Shown: positions 1-12,558, counted from the stretch's first letter. The stretch: DNA of 64,000 nucleotides from Reclinomonas americana ATCC 50394 (GCA_048213135.1 PS015187.1:124500-188499), one strand, 5' to 3'. Program-made: numbers and translations. The notes: a model not told the origin generated them from the sequence alone.

Positions 1-393
1 GGATTAGTAAAGTTGTTGTTGTTGTTGTTCACTAGTGGAAAACCTTGCTAGATGCAGCTGTACTAACTGCCGCAGAATCATTTGGAGAAAGAGCAGCTTT
101 AGCCCCGTATTGGGCTCACGGGCCACACAGTCAGGTGGGACGTGAGATTGCGAATTCGATTCCATTCGATCGACAAATCGCGAATTCGAATTCGTATTCG
201 ACTCGGTGCACTATGCTCCCAACGTAACAACCATTCCCTTCACCTCTGCCCCACCCGCACTGCACTTCCCTTCCTTCTCCCCCTTCAACGCGGGCTGTAA
301 AAAACAGCCGTAAATGCTCGCGCCCCTCTCTCTGTCCCTCTCTGTCCCGATTTATCGGAGTATTTAGTCTTGAACGCATACACACACACAGCC
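1..393. other. 5' flank of profilin, no gene seen
   Basis: This stretch holds a short GTT repeat near its left end and C-rich sequence before the profilin start. I see no conserved coding exon and no convincing TATA box. The profilin promoter and 5' UTR should lie in its right half. Confidence 0.4.
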
Positions 394-2543
394 ATGTCGT
401 GGGATTCGTGGGTCGACAACATGATGGCGTACGAGGGCGTCACTGGCGCCGCCATTGGCGACGCTGCCGGTGCCGGCATCTGGGCCTCGAAGGGCATTCA
501 GGTTTGTGTGTGTGCGCCATGTGTGCGAAATTCCTCCGCACTCCCTCTCCCCCCCCCCCCCACCTCGCCCTCCCTCTCCTGCACACCGCCTCTCTCTCTT
601 TTTTCCTCTCCATGTAGTCGCGACAGTTGAGCGAGGGAGTGAGTTGAGTGTGCGCGTGTGTTGTCGTCAGCAATGCTCAACTCGCACTTGCAAACTGCTC
701 GTCTGTTGTGCGCCATTTGCATGTTGTATGTGAGCTTGTCTCCTCCGCAACTGCTCTTGTGCGTGTCGTCGTGCGTGAGTTTGTGAGAGAGAGAGAGCGA
801 GTGTGTGTTCCGTACAATGGCAGCGCCGACATGGCGTCATCAACCTCACACGCGCACGCGCCACACACGCCAGAGCATTTGTTGTTGTTGTCATATGTAC
901 ACTCTTTATGTTTCTCTTCGTGTCTTTAGTGCGCTGATTGACTGCCTGAGTGATACCCTCTGTGTGTGTTTGTGCATGCAGATTCCCCGCGAGTTTAGCG
1001 AGAAGGCTGCTCGAGCGTTTACGAAGGCGGCTTCAGATGTTGCGTGTGTGCTGCTGCTGCTGCGCCGCCGAAGGGAGTGTGCAAAAGACTGATTTTTCCT
1101 CTTTCGATTTTGCAGGGCAAGACCACTTGCTTCTCAGAGGATGCCACGGTCGAGTTCAACGGTGTGAAGTTCACCACCACACAGGCTGATGACAGCATCA
1201 TCACCATCCTGAAGGTGCGAAGGGATAGGAGGAGAAGGGATAGAAGGAGAAGGGGAAGGGGAGAGACGGGGAAGGGGTTTGTTTCTTGTCCGCCAAGCGC
1301 AATACTTTGACGTCCTCTTTGTCAGACTCCTCTCCTTTTGTTGTGCCTCGCTTTTCGCTCTCCTCTCGCTCTGCTCTCTGCTCTTCGCTGTTTGCTTTAC
1401 TCTCTGCTCTGCGCTCTGCTCTGCGCTTTACTCTGCGCTCTGCTCTGCGTTCTACTCTGCGTTCTGCTCTGCGTTCTGCTCTGTGCTATCTGCTCTGTTC
1501 CCCGCTCTCCGCTCTGCTCCTCTCGCTCTCCGCTCTGCTCCTCTCGCTCTCCGCTCTGCTCCTCTCGCTCTCTGCTCTGCTCCTCTCGCTCTCTCTGCTC
1601 CTCTCGCTCTCTCTGCTCCTCTCGCTCTCTTATCTGCTCCTCTCGCTCTCTTATCTGCTCCTCGCTCTCTCTGCTCCTCGCTCTCTCTGCTCCTCGCTCT
1701 CTGCTCCTCTCGCTCTCTGCTCCTCTCGCTCTCTGCTCCTCTCGCTCTCTGCTCCTCTCGCTCTCTGCTCCTCTCGCTCTCTGCTCCTCTCGCTCTCTGC
1801 TCCTCTCGCTCTCTGCTCTGCTCCTCGCTCTCTGCTCTGCTCTTCTCTTTGCTCCTCGCTCACTGCTCCTCTCGCTCTCTGCTCGTCGCTCTCTGCTTCT
1901 CTCGCTCTCTGCTTCTCGCTCTCTGCTTCTCGCTCTCTGCTCCTCGCTCTCTGCTCGTCGCTCTCTGCTCCTCGCTCTCTGCTCGTCGCTCTCTGCTCGT
2001 CGCTCTCTGCTCGTCGCTCTCTGCTCGTCGCTCTCTGCTTCTCTCGCTCTCTGCTCGTCGCTCTCTGCTTCTCGCTCTCTGCTTCTCGCTCTCTGCTTCT
2101 CGCTCTCTGCTCCTCGCTCTCTGCTCCTCGCTCTGCTCTCCTCCTCGCTCTCTGCTCGTCGCTCTCTGCTCCTCGCTCTCTGCTCCTCGCTCTCTGCTCC
2201 TCGCTCTCTGCTCCTCGCTCTCTGCTCCTCGCTCTGCTCTCCTCCTCGCTCTTTGCTCTGCTCTCCTCCCTCTCCCATTGGCCTCCCTTTTGCCCTTGAC
2301 CCCTTTACTCAAATTTCCTCCCCCTGCAGCACGGCGTCGGCGGCATGGTCCTCGGCCACACCCCCTCGGCCATGGTCTACGCATGGGTCCCGACTGTTGC
2401 GTGTGCATTGCGCCATGATATTTCTCCTCCCTCCGTGCATACTCACTTCCCTCGCACCATTGCAGTTTGCGACTGGTGGCGCCGTCACTGGCGTGCAGGC
2501 CGTCGACAATGTGAGGAAGGCTCTGATCGGCATGGGCTACTAA
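394..2543 (+). CDS. profilin (5 exons, 135 aa)
   Basis: Profilin binds actin monomers, polyproline and phosphoinositides in the cytosol and feeds actin assembly. Exons are 394-501, 982-1038, 1116-1214, 2330-2395 and 2466-2543; all junctions are in phase 0 and give 135 aa, a normal profilin length. The N-terminus MSWDSWVDNMM matches the conserved profilin start (MSWxxYVD). The C-terminus, with GGAVTGVQAVDN and a final KALIGMGY, matches the last helix of the fold. The ATG at 394 is the only start that gives the family N-terminus. Introns 2 and 4 use the unusual donor GTTGCG. Intron 3 (1215-2329) is over 1.1 kb and almost entirely a CT-rich repeat. The CIPK-like kinase gene lies convergent downstream. 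Confidence 0.88.
1330..2275. repeat. CT-rich tandem repeat inside profilin intron 3
   Basis: Repeats of a CTCGCTCTCTGCTC-like unit, about 14-17 bp with drift, fill the intron. All three forward frames and one reverse frame stay open over hundreds of codons. These are translations of the repeat (Leu/Ser-rich or Arg/Glu-rich), not genes. Confidence 0.85.
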
Positions 2544-3934
2544 GGATCCTGGTTGTATATCTCGAGCAGCATGCCCGTGATGGCACTCCCCGGTCTCGTT
2601 TTGTGTTGCTGTGCGCCCCACCCTTTTCTTCTTTTCGGCGCAATTGTGCGGCTTGGCGAGGCAGAGAGAGTGCGCGGTTACAGATGAAGAGTGAGTGAAG
2701 TGGAGGGCGATATCAAGGATGTAATCGGAGGTGGGAATGGGAAAGGGAGGGAGAGGGGAAGGGAGGGAGAGGGGAAGGGAGGGAGAGGGGAAGGGAGATA
2801 GGGAGGGTGTAGGGAGAGTGGCCTGTCTTCCAGCATTGCTGGTGCGACTGTCTTCCAGTCTTGCTGATGCGACTGTCTTCCAGTGGTGCTGGTGCGACTG
2901 TCTTCCCATTNNNNNNNNNNNNNNNNNNNNNNNNNNNNNNNNNNNNNNNNNNNNNNNNNNNNNNNNNNNNNNNNNNNNNNNNNNNNNNNNNNNNNNNNNN
3001 NNNNNNNNNNNNNNNNNNNNNNNNNNNNNNNNNNNNNNNNNNNNNNNNNNNNNNNNNNNNNNNNNNNNNNNNNNNNNNNNNNNNNNNNNNNNNNNNNNNN
3101 NNNNNNNNNNNNNNNNNNNNNNNNNNNNNNNNNNNNNNNNNNNNNNNNNNNNNNNNNNNNNNNNNNNNNNNNNNNNNNNNNNNNNNNNNNNNNNNNNNNN
3201 NNNNNNNNNNNNNNNNNNNNNNNNNNNNNNNNNNNNNNNNNNNNNNNNNNNNNNNNNNNNNNNNNNNNNNNNNNNNNNNNNNNNNNNNNNNNNNNNNNNN
3301 NNNNNNNNNNNNNNNNNNNNNNNNNNNNNNNNNNNNNNNNNNNNNNNNNNNNNNNNNNNNNNNNNNNNNNNNNNNNNNNNNNNNNNNNNNNNNNNNNNNN
3401 NNNNNNNNNNNNNNNNNNNNNNNNNNNNNNNNNNNNNNNNNNNNNNNNNNNNNNNNNNNNNNNNNNNNNNNNNNNNNNNNNNNNNNNNNNNNNNNNNNNN
3501 NNNNNNNNNNNNNNNNNNNNNNNNNNNNNNNNNNNNNNNNNNNNNNNNNNNNNNNNNNNNNNNNNNNNNNNNNNNNNNNNNNNNNNNNNNNNNNNNNNNN
3601 NNNNNNNNNNNNNNNNNNNNNNNNNNNNNNNNNNNCGACTGTCTTTCAGTGGTGCTGGTGCGACTGTCTTCCAGTGGTGCTGGTGCGACTGTCTTTCAGT
3701 GGTGCTGGTGCGACTGTCTTGCAGTCTTGCTGACTCAACAAATCCAGGCTTGCATTCATCTCCCTTCGCACTCCACTCATGTTTCCCCAATGTATCCACA
3801 CCCATCTGTTGCCGTTCACTTTCCTTTACAGGAGAACATCTCATCCACACACACCACTATCACCATCACCATCACGCGAAACTCGGGACAAAGAACCACA
3901 CCACCACCACCACCAATTAAAAAGAAGAAGCCAC
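2544..3934. repeat. intergenic 25-bp minisatellite split by an assembly gap
   Basis: Between the convergent profilin and kinase genes lies a GA-rich stretch (about 2730-2810), then a tandem repeat of about 25 bp containing GACTGTCTTCCAGTGGTGCT. The repeat is visible at 2822-2910 and 3636-3735 on either side of an N gap (2911-3635), so the array probably fills the gap. 3736-3934 is ordinary sequence with a CAC/ACC-rich run. No gene is seen. Confidence 0.75.
2911..3635. other. assembly gap (N)
   Basis: A run of 725 N inside the 25-bp minisatellite; the true length is unknown. Confidence 1.
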
Positions 3935-4456
3935 TCACTCGGCCGCTGCAGCACCCGATCCCGCAGCAACCTCGCCAGCCTCCGCGGCCGCCGCCGATCC
4001 CAACGAGGGAGCCTGCGACGTCACCGACTCGCCGAGCTTCACCGTCAGGTCGTGGTACAGGCGGTTGAAGAAGATTACATTGCCCTGTGTTGTAGTGAAA
4101 AAAAAAGGGTGAGCTTGCATGTGTGCTGAGAGAGGAGAGGAGAGAATGACAACTCAACTCGGCGACGACGCAGCGTGACAAACGTCAGCGACTCGAGGGC
4201 GGGGATAAAGTGCACCACCATGACGCACAGATTGCCGACGCCGTCTTCACCGTGGGCGCGGACCTGCGGGGTGGGGAAGGGGGAGGAAAAGGGAAGGGAA
4301 GAGAGCGGTGAGACGAAAGAGGTGGGAAGAGTTGGCAAGATACAAATACAGGGGGAAGAGAAGACGGGAAGACAAGAGGGGGAAAAGAAGAGGGGACAAA
4401 GAGGGGGAAGAGAGGGAGAGGGACACACACACACACATACAGACAGACAGACAGAC

Positions 4457-4507
<51 letters not shown>

Positions 4508-4517
4508 GAGACAGTGA

Positions 4518-4549
<32 letters not shown>

Positions 4550-7500
4550 AGGCGGAGGAGGAGGAGGAGGAGAAGGAGAAGGAGAAGGAGGAGGAGGAGG
4601 AGGAAAGATGGAGACTGACGGAAAAAGGGGGGAGAAAGGAGAACGAAGGAGAAAGACATTGCACTCCAGCAATCCGCACCTTGAAGCCAAACGACGCCGG
4701 TCGCGGAGCATCAATGCCCATGCCGAGTGAGGTCAATTCGGCACACACACGGTCGAGCGCCACTGGTGCGTCGAGGGAGCAGGTGAACTGCGTTGACGTG
4801 TTGATGACGCCGCTGAGCTTGGAGTGCGGCAGCAGCACCGAGTCCATCGTGCCCTTGGTGAGCAGGCTGGCGAGGGTGAAGGCGTCGACGCTGTAGAGGG
4901 GGAAGGGGGAGAGAAGGGTGAGGAGCAGGAAAAGGGAGACTAAGAGACACACAGAGAGTGAAGGTCGCAGAGGGAGACAGAGACAGAGAGAAAATCAAGG
5001 TCAGGGTTGACAATTGCAGTGACGAAATATGGAGATGCTTACAGCGAAACAGAAGACTCCGGCGAGACAACCACACAAAACCCGCCCTTCCCCCTCCGAC
5101 AAGACGCAACTAAGTGACCTCTCCAGCCCGGTACGACGAGGCACCACCGCGAGCGCTGGCCAGTGTCCGCTCAATGTCGACTCTCGCCTGGGTGAAGGCC
5201 TCGGCGATTTCCTGCTCCGTCGGCACCACATCCTCGGGCTTGAACGGCGGGCGGTAGTCTGGGCGCTTGTCCAGGTTGCTGAACAGAACACAGTGAGACG
5301 AGAAAAAGGGGAAAGGGGAGAAAGGGGGAAGGGGGGGAGAAAGGGAAAGGGATGAGAAAAGGAATAGAGGAGTAAGGGAAGGAGGTAGAACGGGAAGGAG
5401 GGAGAAAGGGGAGGAAGGAGAACAGGGAAGAGAGGAGAAAGGGAAGGGAGGAGAAAGGGGAAGGAAGGAGAAAGGTAAGGGGGAGAAAGGGAAAGGGAGG
5501 AGAAAGGAAAGGAGGGAGAAAGGGACAGGGAGACGAAATGGAACGTGCAGTTTACAACACCAATACGCAACGTGCGGAACCACGACTGGCCAATCACGTC
5601 GTGCAGTGTGAAGCGACGCGCTGGATCCGGCTCGAGCATGCCGCTAATGAGGTCCTTGACGCCTGCCGACAGCTCGACGTGGCGTGGCCATCTGAGGCGC
5701 TTCTCCACGGCCTCACGTTGGGTGGCGTATGGCATTCCTGTGGAAAAGGGTAGGTGAGGGGAAGGAGACGGGATGAGAGGAGACGGGATGAGAGGAGAAG
5801 GGGGGAAAGGAGAAGGGGGGAGAGGAGAAGGGGAGGAAAGGAGATGGGGGAAAGGAGAAGGGGGAAAGGAGGAGGGGGAAAGGAGAAGGGGGGAAAGGAG
5901 AAGGGGGAAAAGAGAAGGGGGAAAGGACAAGAAAGCAGAAAGAGAAGACGAGACACACACACGGAAAGAGAGAGTGAGAGAGAGAAAGAGAGAGAATGCG
6001 AATGGCGGGAAGAAGGAAACGCAATTGGTGATGAGGGGCGACGCGAGAAAGATGGCAAAACAATGCACATGACCACAATGTGAACACCCAGGCGAAGGAG
6101 AACGAATGCATCACTGGGCAACACCAAAAGAAACGGCACGAAACTCGCAGTGACCATGGCAAACAGAATCACACCCTGCGACAGACATCGATTGTGAGCA
6201 TCACAGCACAACAACCGCCCCACTTGCCACTCCAAACAAACCAGAGAAAACACGTCGGCCTTCATGCCGTCGTATTGCACGAGGTGGTCCACGACCTCCG
6301 GAGCAGCGTACACGCGCGAGCCACACGGAGTGGCCAACAGCGTGCCGTCAGTCTGCGTCTTGGCAAAGCCAAAGTCGCAGATCTTGGCATTGTCGTCGGC
6401 GTCCAGCAGCACGTTTTCGAGCTGCATAAAGCGAGGGTGAGCTTGGCGCAAAAGAGCCGTGGATTGGAGAGAGAGGGAACCTTCAGATCGCGATGGCAAA
6501 TGCCGCACGAGTGCACGTACTCGAGGCCAAACACAATGTCCTGGAAGTACTTGCGTGCCGTGTCTTCGCTCATGGCAACGCCGTTCTCTGTGGTGGTGGT
6601 GGAGGTGAGGGAGAAGAGGGAGAAGAGGGGGGAGAGGGAGGGGAGGGAGGGAGGGGAGGGAGGGGAGGGAGAAGGAGGGAGGGAGGGAGGAGAGGGAGGA
6701 GGAGGAGAGGAGGAGAGGAGGAGAGGGAGGAAGAGGAAGGAGAGGGAGGAGAAGGAGGAGGAGGAGAGGGAGGAGAGGGAGGAGAGCGAAGAGAGGGAGG
6801 AGAGCGAAGAGAGCGAAGAGAGGGAGGAGAGGAGAGGAGATGGGAGGGAGGGAAGAGAGAGAAAAGGGAGAAGAGAAAGAAGAGAAACAAAAGGGAGGAG
6901 GAGAGAGAGAACAAGAGAGACAGAAAGAGAGGAGACACGAGAGACAACGGTTGATACACGAAAAACAGCGAGCGAATGAAACAAGGAGACGAAGGAATCT
7001 TGAGCACGAAGACGGAGAGCGAAGGATAGAAGGGGTGAGAAACACCGCAAATAATGAGTCGGAAATTGATGAACCCGCCAGATACAGTTGCGCAGGTTAA
7101 CGAGAATAAGAAAGACACTTTCAGAGAGAGAGAGAGACGAAGTGACAAGAAAAGAAGTGGAAACATACGAAGGATAACACGGTGCACGTTATTAGTCAAG
7201 AAAGTGAATGACAATGAGAAGAGAGCGAGGGAAATGGAAGCCCGACAGGCGAGACCAATGCACCGGGATATACGACTGAAATAATCGATACAGGCGAACC
7301 ACGACGAGAAAGACAGTAACGAGAGGCAAAACGATCATTAAACCATCAGCATCCACGTACACAGGAGGCACACCCGCCTTCGCCTTTCCCTTCTCCCCTC
7401 TCTCCCTTTCCCCCCACTCACCAATGCGCGAAAACAACTCTCCCCCCGAGCAGTACTCCATAATGAGGTACAGCTTGCCCTCGTTCTTCGCAAACAGCGC

Positions 7501-10500
7501 CGCCTTGTAGTCCACAATGTTGCGGTGATGCAGCTTCTTCATAATGGCTGCCTCTCTGCGAGAATCAATCCCAGTTAAGCTTACGTAGACCAAGAGGGCG
7601 TTTCTCGTCTACCCTCTCACCTCCGCGACTGCTCCAGAATGTCGTGCATGCCTCGCGCCTCCAGCGAGCGAATATCGATTATCTTGGCGGCAACAATTTC
7701 CTCCGTTTCGCGATTCTGGGCGACGCACACTCTGCGCACACAACACGAAAGAGACAGCACGCACGACACGCACGACACACACACGCACGCCACGCCACAG
7801 AAGACACACGAGACAGACACAACTGAGCAAAAAACAATACAAGAGCACAGGGCAAGAAGGGGGAAAAGGGAGAGAGAGAGGGAAAGGGGAGAGCGCGGTC
7901 GCTCTGAATAGAGGAGAGAGAAGGCCCCAGTGCATCGATCTGTGCTCTACGCCTGCAATTGTACTCTGCAAAAGGGCAAGATCATTGGGAGAAAGAAGGC
8001 AAAGAGGGCCAAGGAGAAGTGCCGAAACGCAGCATCACACAAAGCCAGGATGGTTGCCAAGACTGACACAGAAACTGTGTCACAAAGTACAACGAAGTGG
8101 GCGAAGAGAACATGCCATCATGGAACTCAAGACACCAGACGAGGACTGTCACACATCAGAGCGAATAGAGACATGGAATCACGACGCACAAGTAAGAGAG
8201 TCACATCCGTCGCATGCAAGAGCGAAACGAGACATGAATTGCGATGCAGACAATCGACGAACTACACGAGTACAAGAATCACAAACGAGAGTTCGCAAAG
8301 CCAATGAATACGAGACAGAGAGAATCAACGACATCGAGAAAGGACACTTCAGAAGCACTGCGGTCAATGATGCATGAGACCGGGAAGCGCCAGGTAGAAA
8401 ATGAGCTCGCAGCGATCGACGCCGATAGTAGAGAAGAGACGCAAAGGCATTCACAAAACAAGACGGCAAGTAAATAAAAAAGCACAACGCATGCGACAAC
8501 CCAAGGTGCTGCGCAGAAATAAAGGTCAAAGACACTCTGCAGCGCCAAGGAGAAGAATGAGATCGCAGCGGTCGACGCCGATATAAGAGAATAGACGCAG
8601 AAGCATTGACAAAGTAAGACGACGAGTGCATAAAGCAGCACAACGCATGCGACAACCCAAGGTGTTCCGCAGAAGAAAAGGTCATAAAGACGGTGCAGCG
8701 CGAAGGAGGGAGAAGAATGAGCTCGCAGCGATCCACGCCGATCGCAGAGAAGAGACGCAAAGGCATTGACACAACAAGACAGCGAGTGCACAATGAAGTA
8801 CGACAGAAGAATCACACACAAAGCGACAACCTGCGACGACCCAAAGGGAAGGTCACAGAGACAGAGTAGCGCCAGGGAGAAGAATGAGCTCGCAGCGATC
8901 CAAGCCAATGCAGAGAAGACAAGACGAAGAATCTACGATGTGCCAAGACACAAAGCGACAGCTTCGGTAACCCAAGTCGGGAGGCACAGAATGAATTCAC
9001 ACACGAGACAGCGTTCGACAATCCAAGGTATCGCACAGAATGGAGGGTCATCCGAGGCAAGACGACGAATCCACGAGGTGCCAGGTCAAACAGAGACAGC
9101 TTCGACAACCACAGACGGGAAGCACAGAAAGAAAAGCCACACGAGACAGAGCTCAGCGTCGCACAGAAAGGAGGGTCACCAGAGACAAGACTACTAATGC
9201 ACGATGTCTAGGGCAATCAGACAGCGTTCGACGTCTCAAGCAGGGCAGTAGAGTGAAACCACACATGAAATGCCAGGGCGCAATGAGAGAGCAGGCGACG
9301 ATCTGAAGTGGTGAAGGGAGACAGCGTTCGACAAGGAGGGCAAGATGTGGATGCATGGAGTCAACAGCGTAGAAAGTGACAGCTAGGCAACACGCGCGAG
9401 GGGACGGCAATGCACGCATCACACGCAAAGAGAAAGCCCTCGTCGGTGCGCCAACAACGAATCACAAAAAAATGCGACGAAAGACAGCCCGAGATTGCGC
9501 ACAGAAAGCAGGCAAAGACGATTGCGATTTGCAAGAGCCAAAAAGACAAGAACAGGAACAGCAAGTCTCTCTCTCTCTCTCTCACGGACCCACTCCCTCT
9601 CCCTTCATAAACGCACTCTGCATTGGTGCCTTCGCCGATGCGGCGTAATATGACAAAGTTGCCGACGACTTTCAAACTCTTCGACGGTGACGCAGTAATG
9701 GCGGCCAGGGCAGCCGCTGCCGCAGCCGCCGTGGCCTCCGAGGAGGAAGAAGAAGAAGAACCAGCGAGTCGATTCGTGGGAGACACGGGAGCAGGAGAAG
9801 CAGCGGCAGCTGCCGAGGAGCCTGTTCTCACTGCGCGAGTGATCTTTTCGTGGTCTCCTTCTTCGCCATCTTCTTCTTCTTCTTCCTCTTCTTCTTCTCC
9901 ATCATCATCATCGCCTTCTGGTGGAGGTTCGCCACTGCTACTTCATCAAAGGAGAGAAAGAAGAGAGAGACGAGAGAAAATAAAGGCGGACCGCGCCCCC
10001 CCAATATATAACACGCAAACACGCACACACATAAACACACACACACACATAGACACACAAAATAGTGTCAGCGAAACAATCTGTGACAGAGCGGAGGCGA
10101 GCGAGCGAGAGAGACTGAGAGAGAGTGGTAACGGAACACACACGGAACAATGTCGCGCCATGTCGCACACTGAGTGCATCTCTTTCTCTCTCCTCCTCCT
10201 CTGCTCGTGCGCATTGCTGCTTGCTCTTCTGTGACCCCAGCGAGAGAGAGAGAGCGGAAGAGAGTGGAGAATGGAGAAGAGAGAGAGAGAGCGCGCGAAC
10301 GAGACAAGGCGGTTGAGAAGGTGACACTCAACTTGGCAAAACTGCCTTCGCCCAGCGTCTGACCTGCGCACACGCACATACACAAACGAGGGGCGTGAGC
10401 ATAAAAGAGAGTGAGAGAGTGTGTGTGTGTTGTGCGAGGAAAATGGCGCGAGAAGACATGACAACTTGTCTTTTTTTCGCGCGCAGAGAGAGGAATCGAT

Positions 10501-10558
10501 GGATTGCTGCAGTGCACTCACCGACGACGTACTTGCCCACCAACTTTCGCTTCGGCAT
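3935..10558 (-). CDS. CIPK-like Ser/Thr kinase with NAF-like motif and KA1 domain
   Basis: The predicted protein is a CBL-interacting-type kinase; in plants these couple calcineurin-B-like calcium sensors to transporter control. Exons, 5' to 3', are 10522-10558, 10333-10363, optional 9617-9934, 7621-7731, 7422-7555, 6481-6587, 6242-6421, 6145-6175, 5572-5737, 5135-5278, 4680-4890, 4159-4263 and 3935-4084. Phases agree throughout and give 468 aa without the optional exon or 574 aa with it. Visible kinase features (468-aa numbering) are glycine loop GEGSFAK (17-23), lysine 39, HRDLK (136-140), DFG (156-158), APE (180-182) and WFRTN closing the C-lobe. A DAFTLASLL segment near 316 resembles the plant NAF motif. 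A KA1-like domain follows, with QFTCSLDAP, GFKVRAHGEDG, FVTLRRRR and FFNRLYHDL. Chk1 also ends in KA1, but the N-terminus and NAF-like segment favour CIPK. Calcium-sensor binding is inferred. The long introns hold GA-rich repeats. Confidence 0.8.
4430..4660. repeat. CA, CAGA, GA and GGA simple repeats in a kinase intron
   Basis: Consecutive ACAC, CAGA, GAGA, GTGT and GGAGGA tracts lie inside the intron 4264-4679 of the CIPK-like gene. Confidence 0.8.
8340..8960. repeat. degenerate tandem repeat of about 155-170 bp in kinase intron
   Basis: The motif AATGAGCTCGCAGCGATC and its variants recur near 8398, 8555, 8714 and 8882. Each is followed by GCAGAGAAGAGACGCAAAGGC-like sequence and, in several copies, by CGCATGCGACAACCCAAGGT. 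At least four diverged units lie in intron 7732-9616, next to the optional glycine-loop exon. Confidence 0.6.
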
Positions 10559-11660
10559 GGTTTAGCGCACCAGCCCCAACAGAAAAAGAGTGGCGGACGA
10601 CGCAGGACAGGTGATGTAATGTGAGGCTGCATGCCTTGTGTATGAGGCGCTCTGTGCGTGAATATGCACACTGGTGATTGTGTTGGTGTGTGTCGCATGC
10701 TTTGCGCGATTTATTGTTGTTGTCCAGTTCCGACGTTCACCGTTCCCGTTGATCGTGAAGTGCACAGCCAGCGCCTGCACTCGCGGCGTGTTATCAAGTG
10801 CTGTTACCCACCAGTTCAAAGCTGAGAACCCGCGGTTGAAGCACTTGGCATGTGGAGACGGGTAATCGAAGTGCAAATTGAAAAAATGCATGCCGCAGCT
10901 TTCACGCGACGAGTTTCTGCAGCATGGCACCAGTACTCGATTCTATTCCATGTGCGTACAAAGCCTACGATACCTGCCAACTGCAAAAGCAACGCCTGCA
11001 AGTGTTTTGGAGCTCCGAGAGCGAGATCGAACCAACCCGAAACTTGCTGCTGCCCTCAAGACAAGTGGTTATGTCGATGTTTCGGATAGGGTTGGACGTG
11101 GCCATCAACACAGCTGTCGCTAAAAAAAAAAAAAACACTTCCATTCACCAAAGCAAACCAACACTTCATTCGCCACATTCCAATAATTAATAATGCGATA
11201 AACGCCCACAAATCCCTTGCCGACAATGACCTAGGCACACCAACAATATACATACACGTAATTACTTCTCCATCAGTCATCTTCCCTTTCATGATCAGGA
11301 GGCAAAGCCAACCAAACGCTATTGCTCAAAAGGATTTCGTGGCGCATTGATATCAGCAGCCGTACGCAGACGTCGACGTCGATGCTGAACTCGTTGAAGC
11401 TGGGTGCTGCAGTAGCGACGCGATGGTTCTGGTTGCCCTGAGGCTGCGGCGCGCATGCGCAGCTGCTGCGGGTGGGAGATCTCGAATATTTTCCGAAACT
11501 GGAAACAGAAAAATGTATGCATACGCTGTCGGGGGACGCCTGGTGGCATATGACCAGCGTACAGAACCGTGCAATGCTGTCTTCGACGTCCACGCATTCG
11601 ACGTCCAATGCGTTTGTGGAGAAGGACATATTCCCACATTCTCTCTCTTCGTCGTCGTCC
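10559..11660. other. divergent spacer between kinase and hydrolase genes
   Basis: This 1.1-kb spacer separates the start codons of two divergent genes and should contain both promoters. A possible small plus-strand exon at about 10735-10862 encodes a stretch with CTRGVLSSAV and FKAENPRL, faintly like the L51/S25/CI-B8 fold of mitochondrial ribosomal proteins. It ends at an in-frame TAA and I could not build a full gene. A poly-A run at 11123-11135 is followed by AT-richer sequence. Confidence 0.3.
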
Positions 11661-11935
11661 ATGCGCGCCTCTTTCGTGCTTCTGATCGCCGTGTTGGCGA
11701 TTGCGATTCTCGCGTCGTGCGTTGCTGCTTCTGCTTCGGGTGAGAGTGAGCGAGAGGAGTTGCATGCGTTGGCGTCGACGGCGTTTGGCGAGTCGGCTGA
11801 GGAGAAGTTGCGTGTGTGAGAAAGAGCAAGAGAGAGGGGGATGAAAGGGGGAGGGAAAGGGGGAGGGAAAGGGGAGGGAAAGGGAGGGGTTATATGTGGT
11901 TTGTCTGCAAGTGGGGAGAGAAGGAGTGTGTGTGC

Positions 11936-11972
<37 letters not shown>

Positions 11973-12280
11973 TGTGTGTGAAGGTGTGTATGTGCCTGTC
12001 TCGCTCCCTGTGACACATTCTCTGATGCACTTACTCTCACATTCTCTGTCTGTCTCTTGTCTTCTCGCACACGCAAGCACACAGTCTCTTAACCTTTACT
12101 TTCTCTCTCTCTCTTGCACACACACACTCTCTCTCTCTCTTGCACACACACACACACTCTCTCTCTTTCACGCTCTCTCTCTCTCTCTCTCATAATGTAC
12201 ATTCTCTGATGCACACATTCTCAGTGTGACTCTCCCTTCTCTTACGTGCAGACACACACAGTATCTCCTTCTTCTTCTTC

Positions 12281-12316
<36 letters not shown>

Positions 12317-12522
12317 TGTGTGAGTGTCACGACGAGTGTGTCATGGCGCGCGCCATCTCTCTCCACTCTTGTCATGATGCACTCAGTTGCTGGTTGCGTG
12401 AGAGTGTGAGAGCGGGAGAGTGACATAATGGGAGAGCGGGAGAGTGACATAATGGGAGAGCGGGAGAGTGAGAAAGTCAAGGAGTGAGAGATTGAGAGAA
12501 ATACGACACAGAGCCGCAGAGT

Positions 12523-12558
<36 letters not shown>

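Noticed and set aside
1279-2909. Long open frames of Leu/Ser or Arg/Glu repeats on both strands
   Set aside because: They translate the CT repeat inside profilin intron 3; frames are open because the unit lacks stops.
5110-5134. Early stop ending the kinase just after ...RAGEVT
   Set aside because: Splicing at GTACCG (5134 downward) joins in phase to the NAF-like and KA1 exons, which complete a recognisable CIPK.
10642-11123. Small plus-strand gene with a CTRGV...FKAENP stretch like mitochondrial L51/S25 proteins
   Set aside because: An in-frame TAA interrupts it and no intron of correct phase removes it; the similarity is weak.
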